From contig JAIQDT010009227.1 of NCBI GenBank assembly GCA_021521415.1, positions 17,600-81,599 of the forward strand: 64,000 bases of DNA, read 5' to 3'. This document shows positions 46,679 through 59,610 of the stretch, one piece after another (within the stretch, counting starts at the first letter, position 1; each line of letters opens with the position of its first letter). Both the position numbers and the translations under genes were made by a program. A model generated the notes under the pieces. That model was not told the DNA's origin. It saw only the letters and a program-made list of their open reading frames with translations, and did no database searches. Source of the DNA: Bidens hawaiensis (taxonomy: Eukaryota; Streptophyta; Magnoliopsida; Asterales; Asteraceae).

Positions 46679-49600
46679 TGTAACACCCCGTAACCGCAGC
46701 GGAAACGTACACGGGATGCAACAGACACATCTGATATCAACATCATTGCTTATAAAGAAAATACCACTACATTAATTTATAACATATTACATTGTTGCGA
46801 GTTTCGTTACTGTCTAGGTGTTACACACATATTTTACCGATAAGACATTAATATATTCATTACAAAATATAGAGCAGCAAGCTTCCAACAGGTAGCACAG
46901 ATAGTTAAGCACATATCAATCATTCCAACTTGGGCATACCTAGAAAACATGTAAAGAAAACGGGTCAACTACGAATAGTTGGTGAGTTTCACTAATTTAA
47001 ATAAACACTGACAAATCATTTTAATAATCATTTATTAGCAATATAATCATGTTGGGAACTATGTTACCCCAGAACATTTCCATTAACTTTCTGGGAACTA
47101 TGTTACCCCAGAACAATAATAACCTCTGGGAACTACGTTACCCCAGAACAATAATAATCTCTGGGAACTATGTTACCCCAGAAAAATAATAACCTCTGGG
47201 AACTACGTTACCCCAGAACAATAATAACCCCTGGGAACTATGTTACCCCAGAACAATAAATACCCCTGGGAACTATGTTACCCCAGAACAATAATAACCC
47301 CTGGGAACTATGTTACCCCAGAACAATAATAACCCCTGGGAACTATGTTACCCCAGAACAATAATAACCCCTGGGAACTATGTTACCCCAGAACAATAAC
47401 ACATGATAAACAATTTATATATTCTGTGCATCAAACCATATATATATAAATATACAAGTATTTCCATACGATCGGTATGTACTTAAATACTTTAAATAAG
47501 ACATGTTTTCCGCCCCGGGAAAATATATTTAAAAACAGTTCATTAAAAGGGGCTCGTGAAAACTCACCTCGCGAGTTTTGATCAATGAGCGTTGGACAAT
47601 ACACAGTCTCAATGAACTAGCGACCTAGATATAACCTAGCATGTAGTAGATTGCTTTAATATCGAGTGGGTATTATTATTGGACAAGTCGGTTTATGCAA
47701 CGTGTTCACCCAACACATTAGATTTGTGATTATTGTGTTACAACCCGTTAATGATTTTCTTTAGTTTCATTAACCTCATATTCGCAAGAAATTCATGATT
47801 CCATTATATGTCTCATGAAACTTGATTGACTAAATTAATATTATTGCTTTATTTATTTATATATACCATGTTATTACGTTTAACGAATATATTTCCTCCG
47901 AAAATATACTTAACATATAATTTCAAACCGTTGTTCATTAAAAATATATGCGCAACATATGTTTTCATAAAACCTTTGTAAATAGTCAAATAGATATACT
48001 ACCACACACACACCCATATATGTGTGTGTATATATAATCAAAATGTGTCGGTTTTTCATGAAAGCTTTTGTAACGAAAACTCCTTATAAGTTGTCATTTT
48101 TTTGACACAGTCGTTTATCCGATAAAGTTCTTACTCATCACAAGATGATCCATATTTTGTATAAAATGTCTAACCAACTTTTGCCAACCATTTTCACATA
48201 CAAACCATTTATGAAATTAGCTTTTAATGTAATAAATATATCTATACACACTGGTAAATCACCTTTTCGCCAGTATAAATCATACTTTATAGCACCGAAC
48301 AATATATTTATAATACCCGTTTAACAATAACTTGTAGTTAGTGCATTTAGCCATACATTAGTCCACTAACAAACCATTTAGTTAAATAATCCATAATTTA
48401 CCACAATACTCCAGTGCAAAGTTTTATGTTCTTGCATCAACTTCTTAAATCTTAACATTTCAATTAAAGTCTCACTAGCTTAGTGTATGGTTTTACACCG
48501 GTTAGTGTATTTATCGAGTTTATGGTCTCCTTAATGTATTCCTTGTTTCTTATTATTTCATTAGTGTGTTGGTTTGGGTGAACATCATTACTACATAAAC
48601 ACTACATATAAGTAAAGAATAGATTAAGGGTGAGTTTAGCTCACTATTAGAGGAAACTCCTACAGTTAGTTAAAGAAAGAAGATCATGAAGTCCTAGCAC
48701 TTCCATACATCCTTTAGCACTTGCATACAACCTCTAGCGCTTGAATCCTTGAAGATGGTAGAGTGTAGGTGACTTAGATGTAAACCAAGATGGAAGAGGT
48801 CCAGTTTGAGATACGATTGAGAGAGCAAATGTGATCTAATGCCTCTAAACATGGGCTGTGAGCAAAAGGTAGCACAACAGCTACGGCTTCTACGCAGTCC
48901 AGCCATGAAGCTGATTTGGTGGTCGAAAACTTAACCAAATTGAGTGAGACCAGTTGGGAATTTTAGGTAAGACATAGAGGTTTAATCTCTAAGTAGAAAA
49001 TCGAGATCTGAAGGTGTAAGTAGAGAGATATGGCCGTTTTACTCTAGCTGAAATGTTTAGGCAGAAGCTGAATAGCAAAGTGAGATGGGTGTTTGCTTTG
49101 GTTGAAAGAGAGGCTGAGTGAGAGAGTGTTAGTGTGCTTTGTTTATTTTGTGGTTGGTGTTTGTTTATAAGAGACAAAGAGACTATGGTTTTGAAATAAA
49201 ATAATCAAGTATGATTGCATTGTTGTAGAAGTAAAAGGCAATGATTGTTGGGATGGTGAATTGGTTCGGCTGGTCATGGGACAAGAAAAGGAAGTAAGTA
49301 TGGTATTTTATGATTGAGTTGGTGATAGTAAGTGGATGGAGATCTTGTGTTGACTAAGGATAGATATGGTTAGATATTTAGGTCATTTGAATTAACTAGA
49401 TTTTTAGGAATGAGCTAGATGATTTAGTTGGTGTTTCATGGAGGTTAGATGATAAACACTTGCTAACTATCTCCATGCATATAAAATGTGGTTGGCAACC
49501 ATAAAAATTTATTTATTTATTTATTTATTTTTTATTTTTTAAAAAAAGAAACTAATAAGCCAATAAACATTTTCCAAGCTCAATCCCAAGCATGCTCTTA

Positions 49601-50004
49601 ATAACCCCAACAAGTGCAAAAGCCGTTGTTTTACACATTCGAACCCAAGCATACAATTGCTTAGTACGGTTGGCATACTAGACAACTGTTTTGGTTATTG
49701 TCACACCCCGCCAAGGCGGAAACGTGAGATGCGACAATCATGGTTCTCGCAGCCTTTGTTTATGCGAAATCATTCCTAATAACGTCATGATTCCAAGTTA
49801 GCTCCCTCGATTCGTTCGGGTTTCTATAATCGTTCATTGGTTAATTGTAATTCCAATACGATTCACTATATAATCAAGTATGATTCGTACTATGAATCAT
49901 ATATACTCGTATATACGTACTATAACTCATATAATCAATATTTAAATGACACGTAAATAGTATATACCGGCTAGGGTATACCTGGATTTGCCGGAATCGT
50001 TACA
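46679..50004 (-). repeat. 3' LTR of G1 (about 3.3 kb)
   Basis: On + it runs from TGTAACACCCCG to GAATCGTTACA, next to the polypurine tract. The first 2650 bp match 55305-57954. Inside, TGTCACACCCCGCC at 49699 looks like a second LTR end, so the last 306 bp may be a separate LTR unit. A TATA box (TTATAAAC on the - strand, about 49164-49171) precedes a CT-rich leader. Small ORFs at 48694-49177 repeat in the other LTR and overlap the TATA box; I do not call them genes. Confidence 0.75.
47051..47400. repeat. 35-bp minisatellite in the G1 3' LTR
   Basis: Ten units contain CTGGGAACTATGTTACCCC then AGAACAATAATAACC. The CTGGG and CCCAG ends of the core can pair, so each unit could form a small hairpin. 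Confidence 0.92.
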
Positions 50005-50014
50005 TTCTCCCCCC
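50005..50014 (-). promoter_or_regulatory. Polypurine tract of G1
   Basis: GGGGGGAGAA on the - strand directly precedes the LTR start TGTAACG, after the AT-rich AACGAAATTTTTATAA context usual for chromoviruses. Confidence 0.8.
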
Positions 50015-50040
50015 GTTATAAAAATTTCGTCCTCGAAATT

Positions 50041-52942
50041 TTACACGTCAACTACTTCCTTTTGAGGAAATAGGTGGGGGTATTTCTTCCGAAATTCATC
50101 CTTTCGTTCCCAAGTAAATTCTGGGCCTCGTTGCGAATTCCATCTAACTTTGACCAACGAGATCTTATTGTGTCTAAGTTGCTTGATCTTACCGTCCACT
50201 ATTTCGATGGGCTCCTCTACGAAGTTGAGCCTATCACTTATTTGAACACCCTCTAAGGGTAACACCGATGTCTCATCCGCCAGACATCTTTTCAAATTCG
50301 ACACATGAAACACGTTATGAACTGCACTTAGTTCCTCAGGCAGTTCTAGTCGGTAAGCTACCGGACCGATCTTTGCAGTGATGTTGAATGGTCCAATGTA
50401 TCTAGGGGCCAACTTCCCCGCCTTTCCAAATCTGACCACTCCTTTCCAGGGTGATACTTTCAAATATACCTTTTCACCCTTCTCAAATGACAACGGTTTT
50501 CGACGGGTATCGGCACAACTCTTCTGCCGGTCCCGCGCGGCTTTTAGGTTGTTCTTAATTTCAAGAATCTTGCTGGTCGTCTCCTGGACCAGATCCGATC
50601 TAATGACCTGCGAGTCACCCACTTCAGACCAGCAAAGTGGTGATCGGCACTTCCGTCCATACAATGCTTCATAAGGTGCTGCCTTTATACTGCTATGGTA
50701 GCTGTTATTATAGGAAAATTCAACGAGTGGGAGATGTTGATCCCAATTTCCCTTAAAGTCCAGTACGCAGGCACGAAGCAAATCCTCCAAAGTTTGAATG
50801 GTCCTCTCAGACTGACCATCGGTCTGAGGGTGGTAAGCCGTGCTTAGGTCAATACGTGTTCCCAATGCTTCTTGGACAGCTTGCCAAAGTTTGGAGGTGA
50901 AATGGCTATCCCTATCGGAGATGATCGAGATGGGGATGCCATGACGAGACACTATTTCATTTATATAAATTTGCGCAAGTCTCTCGGTGTTATAATTGTT
51001 TCTAATCGGAATAAAATGTGCCGATTTGGTTAATCTATCCACGATTACCCAAATTGCATCATTTCCCCGGGATGTCTTAGGGAGGTGTGTCACGAAATCC
51101 ATTGTGATTTGCTCCCATTTCCATTCGGGAATCTCCGGTTGTTGTAACATCCCCGAGGGTTTCTGGTGTTCCGCCTTAACCCTCGCACACGTCGTACACC
51201 TGCCGACGTAGGTGGCTATATCCTTTTTCATACCCGGCCACCAGTAAAATTCTTTCACATCCTTGTACATTTTATCTGATCCCGGATGTATGGAATATTT
51301 CGATTTATGCGCTTCATCCATGATCAAATCACGAAGGTCATGGAGGGTCGGGATCCAAATCCGATTTTTGAAATAGAGAATTTCGTCCACACGCCGTTCG
51401 AAATTCTTCTCATTCCCGTAGAGTCCTTCTTTATCCAATTGGTCCTCTTTCAACTCCTCGCGTTGAGCGGTTCGAATCAAATCTGAAAGGTTTGACTGGA
51501 CTATCATCCCCAACGCTCGTACTCGCAATGGTTTAACCCGATCCTTCCTACTCAAGGCATCGGCTACGACGTTGGCTTTGCCGGGGTGATAACGGATGTC
51601 GCAGTCGTAGTCGTTTAATAATTCGACCATCTTCGTTGTCTCATATTCAGTTCTTTCTGGTCGAATATGTGTTGCAAACTTTTATGATCGGTGAAGATGG
51701 TGCACTTTGTACCGTAGAGATAATGTCTCCAGATTTTAAGTGCGAAAATGACTGCTCCCAGTTCTAGGTCGTGAGTAGTATAATTTTTCTCATGAACCTT
51801 TAATTGTCGAGAAGCATACGCTATGACCTTTTTATTTTGCATTAGCACGCATCCTAACCCTCTACGGGATGCGTCACAATATACGACAAATCCATCGTCT
51901 CCGTCGGGGAGACTTAAGATTGGCGCTTGGCACAATCTTTGCTTTAGGGTTTGAAACGCCGCTTCCTGCTCTACACCCCATTCATACCTTCGATCCTTTT
52001 GGGTAAGCAGGGTTAAAGGTTGGGCGATGCTGGAAAAGTTTTCTATAAATCGACGATAGTACCCAGCTAAGCCTAAGAATTGGCGGATTTCCTTTGGAGA
52101 TTTAGATGCTTGCCAATTCTTAATTGCTTCAATCTTGCTTGGATCAACGTGTATCCCTTGATGGTTTATAACATGACCAAGGAATTGCACTTCTTGTAAC
52201 CAGAAGTTACACTTGGAGAATTTTGCATACAACTTCTCCTGATTTAGAAGCTCTAAAATTAATCTTAAGTGTTGCTCGTGGTCTTCTTTACTCTTCGAGT
52301 ATATCAAAATATAGTCAATAAACACGATGACGAATTTGTCGAGGTAGGGTTTATAGACTCGATTCATGAGGTCCATGAATACTGCCGGCGCATTCGTTAG
52401 CCCGAAAGGCATAACTAAGAACTCGTAATGGCCGTAGCGAGTCCGGAATGCGGTTTTTGGGATATCCTCCTCTTGAATTCTAACCTGATGGTATCCCGAT
52501 CTAAGATCAATTTTTTTGAGAAGTATCTCGCACCTTGTAGTTGGTCAAACAGATCATCGATTCGAGGGAGAGGATACCTATTTTTGATTGTCAATTTGTT
52601 CAATTACCTGTAATCAATGCACATTCTAAGGCTTCCATCCTTCTTTTTCACGAATAGTACTGGTGAACCCCACGGGGAATAACTAGGACGAATAAATCCT
52701 TTATCCAACAATTCTTGCAACTGATTGGATAGCTCTTGCATCTCGGATGGTGCAAGTCGGTAGGACGCCTTAGCAACAGGGCCAGCTTGAGGTAATAGGT
52801 CGATTCTGAATTCGACCTGCCGGGTTGGCGGTAATCCAGGAAGTTCTTCTGGGAAAACTTGTGGAAACTTGTGTACCACCGGGATATCTTCTATATGTTT
52901 TCTTTTACATCGTACACTTTTCTCTGTATCTAATCGCTTCAT
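50041..52942 (-). pseudogene. pol: RT-RNase H-integrase-chromodomain of G1, inactive
   Basis: Domains in order: RT ([50 protein letters not shown]), RNase H ([18 protein letters not shown]), zinc part ([18 protein letters not shown]), integrase core ([51 protein letters not shown]) and a C-terminal chromodomain-like segment ([37 protein letters not shown]). Lesions: TAA at 52604-52606, a two-base excess in a seven-A run at 52511-52517, the catalytic FIDD changed to FIDY (codon 52311-52313), and a one-base loss near 51626 that splits RNase H from integrase. The chromodomain would guide integration to marked chromatin. Confidence 0.9.
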
Positions 52943-54748
52943 CGTCCGAAGGAGAGCTTCTAATCATCTTCTTTTCATATTTGATTTCAGCTTCATGTTG
53001 AGTTAGCCGATCCCTTTGGATCATGACGTGCTTTATTTGAATTCTCGGCTCCTTGCTTGATCAGAGGTTGATGCTTGTAATGAGTTTCATCTTCCAACGA
53101 CACCTTGGTTCAACTTTGGGCAATTTCTCTTGAAACGTCTTGTATTGCCACATTCATAGCAATTACAACTGTTTGGCATAATTGGATTTCTTTGAATGGA
53201 TTGTTATTGAAGTTGTTGGTTTCAGAGTGGTTGTACGCGAATGTGTTGGGGTTGTCGGTTCACATGGCTTCAATTGGTTCTACTATTAAGGCATTACGTC
53301 CATCTTTACCACACCTGTGGCCTACTATCACTCGACATTCTTCTTCCTACTTATTCAAAGTCTATCTTGCACCATGCCTTTATCACTTCTCTTCTTTAAC
53401 ACTCGACATCTCTCCCAACGTCCCTCCAGTCCGCTTCCCATAGAGTCAAATATATCAATGCTGGCTTGTGACACCACCCTTCCAAAGGTTGTATATTTTA
53501 CAGGATTGACTATACTCCTTATCGCTGGAGTTAGTCCCCAATATAGCGCTCACTTCGCTTAGTTTCAGGAGTAATTAACCATGTTACCAGACATGACAAT
53601 TCTTTCAAACAATTAGCGTGTTCTAAGTGATCAGCACCCAACATTTCTATCTTCCATAGCTCAGTTCCCAATCTCTGAACTTAATTACTCGAATAAAAGT
53701 GCTCTAGCACAAGGATTTTAAATCCTGACTATATTATCTGAACAAAAATTTTCTAACTATAAATTTGTACCATCGTGTTCCATCACGATACCACATAATC
53801 TCCCAACATATCTGTAGCATATCTCACTACACAATGTTCTAGGCTCTTACCAAAATCCTTGACCATTTCGATCTTTTCTATCCACTCGCTAATCTATTCA
53901 TCCCTTTACCATCAGTAAACAATTAATAATTTCCTTACCACAATCAACAAACATATCCTTCATACCGGATCTAATTCATTACGACTACTATTCATGTTTA
54001 GTTTATAACTAACACTTGTAGTCATATTAATATTCGGTGGAACATAATCACTCTTAGCAATAACACTAAGAATTTAAATATTCATATTCATGTGATTGCT
54101 TGATCTATAATTCCGCGATCACATTTGCATCAACACTAGCAGTGATCTGTGATACGACACTCGGTATCATCATCTGCTATCTTTGAGCATTCAACTGAAT
54201 CATATCAATCTCCATCATTGGAGTTATTCTTTTTACGTCATTCTGCCGTACTCATCCCGTACGCAGTAATCAATACTACTCTCACCATATAACTCGTTAC
54301 CAGTTCAATCATAACAGCAGGTACACATACACACCAAATATTATCACATATTACACATACTAGTATTTAGTATATATGTCCCACAAATATAATAACATAT
54401 GGACTTAACCTGACGTCGGTTAACGTCTACTTATGGTTCATAACCCCTGTCACCCTTTGACATATAGATCTTCTCAACAAGATCAATGTTTAATATGCTT
54501 GATTTCAATATCCGTCTGCATGTCAGCATAACCGATACATGCTCACCGTGTGCACCAAACGATTACATACCACGGAGTCATAATATCCGTGTTTATTCGT
54601 ATATCCGACATACACAGTATACCACCTACGAACGAACAACCAACTATGCTATAATGATTCCAACACTTCTTTGTGTATAGGTAATCATTCTATTCGAGCA
54701 TACGTGGGTGTAAACATCTAACGGATGTAAGGATAACATAGGGAGTTA
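52943..54748 (-). pseudogene. gag: Degenerate gag/protease region of G1
   Basis: No long frame survives. On the - strand 53161-53120 encodes CYECGNTRRFKRNC, a chromovirus zinc knuckle in which the His is replaced by Arg, followed by PKLNQG. Upstream sequence is too decayed to read as gag. The + strand ORFs at 53105-53562 are shadows. Confidence 0.55.
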
Positions 54749-55006
54749 TTAGAGTATGCGGTACCGGTGTTGGTAGGGTACGGGATTTATCAATTTTTGG
54801 TTGGGAGTGACGGTTACTAGATATTTCTGGTTAATGTCAAACGGGAGATTTGACTTGGTACCATCATAACTATAACCCGATAAGTCCGACTTATCACCAA
54901 CCGATGCTCTAGAAATTTCGGCATCCTCGGTACTTTTTATTATCACATCCCCCGGTTCCTTATCCGGGTCCCATTTCTCAATACATGTACCCACAAGATA
55001 TGTACA
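54749..55006 (-). CDS. Unidentified ORF between the G1 primer site and gag remnant
   Basis: An open frame of about 85 codons (CTYLVGTCIEKWDPDKEPG to the stop after RYRIL) looks protein-like, with mixed composition and no low complexity, but I do not recognise it. The first in-frame Met depends on an upstream (TA)n tract, so it may be the remnant of a longer gene. It lies where a 5' leader or gag start would be expected. It could be captured or foreign DNA; no function is assigned. Confidence 0.35.
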   Translation of the reverse strand, partial: CTYLVGTCIEKWDPDKEPGDVIIKSTEDAEISRASVGDKSDLSGYSYDGTKSNLPFDINQKYLVTVTPNQKLINPVPYQHRYRIL

Positions 55007-55286
55007 TATATATATATATACACATTAACACGTATAAATAATACTATATACTTTACACATATGTTGCCATTTTTACCTATTAATGTACCCCGTGACTTCC
55101 CCTGAATTCCCTCGTGCGGACAAGTCTGTTATTACGTTCCGGACCATAATAACTCACTTGTCCATCCAAGTTGATCCAGACCTCGTCACAATAAATTGTT
55201 AGTTGATATTCAGATCCTAAAACACTTGAGCTACTGGTTATATTTTAGGTATCTTTTAAAGACATCCTAATTCTTTTATAACCAAT

Positions 55287-55299
55287 GGCTCTGATACCA
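55287..55299 (-). promoter_or_regulatory. Primer binding site of G1
   Basis: TGGTATCAGAGCC on the - strand lies 5 bases from the end of the 5' LTR and matches initiator tRNA-Met. Confidence 0.88.
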
Positions 55300-55304
55300 A
55301 GTTC

Positions 55305-57954
55305 TGTAACACCCCGTAACCGCAGCGGAAACGTACACTGGATGCAACAGACACATCTGATATCAACATCATTGCTTATAAAGAAAATACCACTACATTA
55401 ATTTATAACATATTACATTGTTGCGAGTTTCGTTACTGTCTAGGTGTTACACACATATTTTACCGATAAGACATTAATATATTCATTACAAAATATAGAG
55501 CAGCAAGCTTCCAACAGGTAGCACAGATAGTTAAGCACATATCAATCATTCCAACTTGGGCATACCTAGAAAACATGTAAAGAAAACGGGTCAACTACGA
55601 ATAGTTGGTGAGTTTCACTAATTTAAATAAACACTGACAAATCATTTTAATAATCATTTATTAGCAATATAATCATGCTGGGAACTATGTTACCCCAGAA
55701 CATTTCCATTAACTTTCTGGGAACTATGTTACCCCAGAACAATAATAACCTCTGGGAACTACGTTACCCCAGAACAATAATAATCTCTGGGAACTATGTT
55801 ACCCCAGAAAAATAATAACCTCTGGGAACTACGTTACCCCAGAACAATAATAACCCCTGGGAACTATGTTACCCCAGAACAATAAATACCCCTGGGAACT
55901 ATGTTACCCCAGAACAATAATAACCCCTGGGAACTATGTTAACCCAGAACAATAATAACCCCTGGAACTATGTTACCCCAGAACAATAATAACCCCTGGG
56001 AACTATGTTACCCCAGAACAATAACACATGATAAACAATTTATATATTCTGTGCATCAAACCATATATATATAAATATACAAGTATTTCCATACGATCGG
56101 TATGTACTTAAATACTTTAAATAAGACATGTTTTCCGCCCCGGGAAAATATATTTAAAAACAGTTCATTAAAAGGGGCTCGTGAAAACTCACCTCGCGAG
56201 TTTTGATCAATGAGCGTTGGACAATACACAGTCTCAATGAACTAGCGACCTAGATATAACCTAGCATGTAGTAGATTGCTTTAATATCGAGTGGGTATTA
56301 TTATTGGACAAGTCGGTTTATGCAACGTGTTCACCCAACACATTAGATTTGTGATTATTGTGTTACAACCCGTTAATGATTTTCTTTAGTTTCATTAACC
56401 TCATATTCGCAAGAAATTCATGATTCCATTATATGTCTCATGAAACTTGATTGACTAAATTAATATTATTGCTTTATTTATTTATATATACCATGTTATT
56501 ACGTTTAATGAATATATTTCCTCCGAAAATATACTTAACATATAATTTCAAACCGTTGTTCGTTAAAAATATATGCGCAACATATGTTTTCATAAAACCT
56601 TTGTAAATAGTCAAATAGATATACTACCACACACACACCCATATATGTGTGTGTATATATAATCAAAATGTGTCGGTTTTTCATGAAAGCTTTTGTAACG
56701 AAAACTCCTTATAAGTTGTCATTTTTCTGACACAGTCGTTTATCCGATAAAGTTCTTACTCGTCACAAGATGATCCATATTTTGTATAAAATGTCTAACC
56801 AACTTTTGCCAACCATTTTCACATACAAACCATTTATGAAATTAGCTTTTAATGTAATAAATATATCTATACACACTGGTAAATCACCTTTTCGCCAGTA
56901 TAAATCATACTTTATAGCACCGAACAATATATTTATAATACCCGTTTAACAATAACTTGTAGTTAGTGCATTTAGCCATACATTAGTCCACTAACAAACC
57001 ATTTAGTTAAATAATCCATAATTTACCACAATACTCCAGTGCAAAGTTTTATGTTCTTGCATCAACTTCTTAAATCTTAACATTTCAATTAAAGTCTCAC
57101 TAGCTTAGTGTATGGTTTTACACCGGTTAGTGTATTTATCGAGTTTATGGTCTCCTTAATGTATTCCTTGTTTCTTATTATTTCATTAGTGTGTTGGTTT
57201 GGGTGAACATCATTACTACATAAACACTACATATAAGTAAAGAATAGATTAAGGGTGAGTTTAGCTCACTATTAGAGGAAACTCCTACAGTTAGTTAAAG
57301 AAAGAAGATCATGAAGTCCTAGCACTTCCATACATCCTTTAGCACTTGCATACAACCTCTAGCGCTTGAATCCTTGAAGATGGTAGAGTGTAGGTGACTT
57401 AGATGTAAACCAAGATGGAAGAGGTCCAGTTTGAGATACGATTGAGAGAGCAAATGTGATCCAATGCCTCTAAACATGGTCTGTGAGCAAAAGGTAGCAC
57501 AACAGCTACGGCTTCTACGCAGTCCAGCCATGAAGCTGATTTGGTGGTCGAAAACTTAACCAAATTGAGTGAGACCAGTTGGGAATTTTAGGTAAGACAT
57601 AGAGGTTTAATCTCCAAGTAGAAAATCGAGATCTGAAGGTGTAAGTAGAGAGATATGGCCGTTTTACTCTAGCTGAAATGTTTAGGCAGAAGCTGAATAG
57701 CAAAGTGAGATGGGTGTTTGCTTTGGTTGAAAGAGAGGCTGAGTGAGAGAGTGTTAGTGTGCTTTGTTTATTTTGTGGTTGGTGTTTGTTTATAAGAGAC
57801 AAAGAGACTATGGTTTTGAAATAAAATAATCAAGTACGATTGCATTGTTGTAGAAGTAAAAGGCAATGATTGTTGGGATGGTGAATTGGTTCGGCTGGTC
57901 ATGGGACAAGAAAAGGAAGTAAGTATGGTATTTTATGATTGAGTTGGTGATAGT
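55305..57954 (-). repeat. 5' LTR of G1, cut by C4
   Basis: Matches 46679-49329 with 11 substitutions and one gap by eye, including the same ten-unit 35-bp array (about 55677-56025). It ends at GGTGATAGT, where C4 begins; the rest of the LTR is not in the window. Confidence 0.92.
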
Positions 57955-58844
57955 TGTTGGATTTTATACAAGATTATCAAAGTTCAAGTTAACCATATTT
58001 AACAAGAAAACGCAACGGAAGCTTAGATTTTAAAACTTGTTAATGAACATACCATTATGTTAAAACTAAAACCCGAAGCCAAGGATCAAAATTACAAGAA
58101 CAAGATGCTCACAAAATGTAAATTGTACCTTCTTCTACCTTTAGAAGAACAAGTGGGTTGTTGAAGGGGATGGTGGATGAAAGACAAGCCTCCAAAGAAG
58201 AAGACCTCAAGAGTGTGATACCCCAAGCTATTTGTGACAACACCAAGTTGTTTTGCTAGGATTTATGAACACTTAACAAGCTCACAAAAACCCCAAACTT
58301 TGCTCAAATGAGCCGTGGGTTTTTTAGAGAGAAAGAGAGAGTTTTTACACTTGAAAATACAAAAGGGACAAGACACAAATGCATGTGAGTTGAATGGAGG
58401 ATCAAAAAGAGAGCCCTTGTTAATATGCAAAGAGCATCTAAATTTTGATTGGGTAAAACCACCACCCCCACATGGGTGGCCGGTTTTGTTTGTTTTTTTT
58501 CTTTTTTTTTTTTTGTATTTTGTTTTAACCATTTAAAACATCTCCATTCATTTTATAAAACTCATTTTTATAAAATGTACATACATTTATATAATTATTT
58601 AACCAATTAAATAATTAATTTATATAAACAAATTATCCAGATAATTTATTTAAATCCTCAAGTGTGTTTGTTTAGAAAACCAATTTTCTAAACACGTAGT
58701 GTTCGGTATTCGTTTAAATGATCAAATCATTAAAGGAATACATTTGGTGTTGTCTAGCTTGTTATTGGGTATGACCCGACTTGGATCAAACACAGTTAGC
58801 CACATTAGTATAAGTATGTGTCTCGGGCATACGTAATTCCAACA
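57955..58844 (-). repeat. 3' LTR of C4
   Basis: Runs from TGTTGGATTTTATAC to ATTCCAACA (890 bp). An AT-rich ORF pair at 58263-58536 on both strands lies inside it and is not credible as coding. Confidence 0.8.
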
Positions 58845-58860
58845 ATCTCCCACTTGCACG
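58845..58860 (-). promoter_or_regulatory. Polypurine tract of C4
   Basis: On the - strand AAGTGGGAGATT directly precedes the LTR start TGTTGGAATTACG. Confidence 0.75.
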
Positions 58861-59610
58861 AGATACAAAGAAAATTAATGCAAGTGGTGAATACCGCCTA
58901 ACAACAGTTCACCACCCCTAATGTGTTTGACGAAGTGCCATTCAATAACATCACCCCTTCAAGTCCCTTACTTGATATGGTTTAGGTGAATCTATCATTA
59001 TATCCCTTTGTTACTAGATGTCATGTTGGATCTAAGAGACATAGGCGATCATTCTCTTTACAATTCAACTTTATCAGGCCTTAGACATCTAAACTCTCAA
59101 CACATAAGAAGAACAAATTCCATCTTGACTGTATACGCCTCTCACTATCACTTTATACTCCACCCGAGCTCATCCTTATGTACCATCTTTTACGAATAGC
59201 GAAGGGGAGAGTCAAAGTGTAATACTTAGTGAAAATCAAGACCCAGTATACATCTCAGGTCTAAGGATAATATGAAATTCTCCTTTACTCAAAATTACTA
59301 ATGATCAGGTCCATCGACTCCATGTAGTAATATTGAGAGCGGGTCAGTCCAATATTTGTATCCCACAAATATCTATGAACCTTGGCAGCAAACCTATGCT
59401 CCATATTCATTCCTTATGAATATCCACCAATTCTAGTTCATAATAGTCTTGCTTCATATTTGTTCCCACAAATGTGATCGACTACGGACTTTTAGAATAA
59501 GATAACTTATTCATGGATTAAACATGCAAAATTAGAATTTAACTCAAGATTCCATAATCATATAAAAGAGTTAAATTACAAAAGTCTTTTAAACGTAAAT
59601 ACAAAATAGA
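58861..59610. other. C4 3' untranslated region
   Basis: About 750 bp between the pol stop and polypurine tract. An ORF at 59008-59199 has no recognisable content. The region holds repeated CCCACAAATAT-type phrases but no clear array. Confidence 0.5.

Larger units (their letters stand above)
46679..57954 (-). mobile_element. Chromovirus-like gypsy element G1
   Basis: Two nearly identical long LTR copies (46679 onward and 55305 onward) flank a 5.3-kb internal region with a tRNA-Met primer site and a polypurine tract, all on the - strand. It is inserted in the C3 integrase; the 5 bp before it are TTAAC. The right LTR is cut at 57954 by C4, and its remainder and the second target copy are absent. 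Over 2650 aligned bp I count 11 substitutions and one 1-bp gap between the LTRs (about 0.45%). Confidence 0.88.

Noticed and set aside
47051..47400. Ten regular ~35-bp repeats resembling a CRISPR array
   Set aside because: The spacers are not unique: the whole 35-bp unit repeats. The array is duplicated in both LTRs of a plant gypsy element and there are no cas genes.
48694..49177. Small ORFs repeated at 57319-57802, apparently conserved
   Set aside because: They are identical because the two LTRs are nearly identical, not because of selection; they overlap the likely TATA box and have no recognisable product.
53105..53562. Plus-strand ORFs in the G1 gag region
   Set aside because: They are antisense to a decayed chromovirus gag; the - strand zinc-knuckle remnant at 53120-53161 explains the interval.
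54749..55006. Endogenous viral gene fragment
   Set aside because: I considered it because the ORF is foreign to gypsy elements, but no motif supports any virus family, so it is left unassigned.
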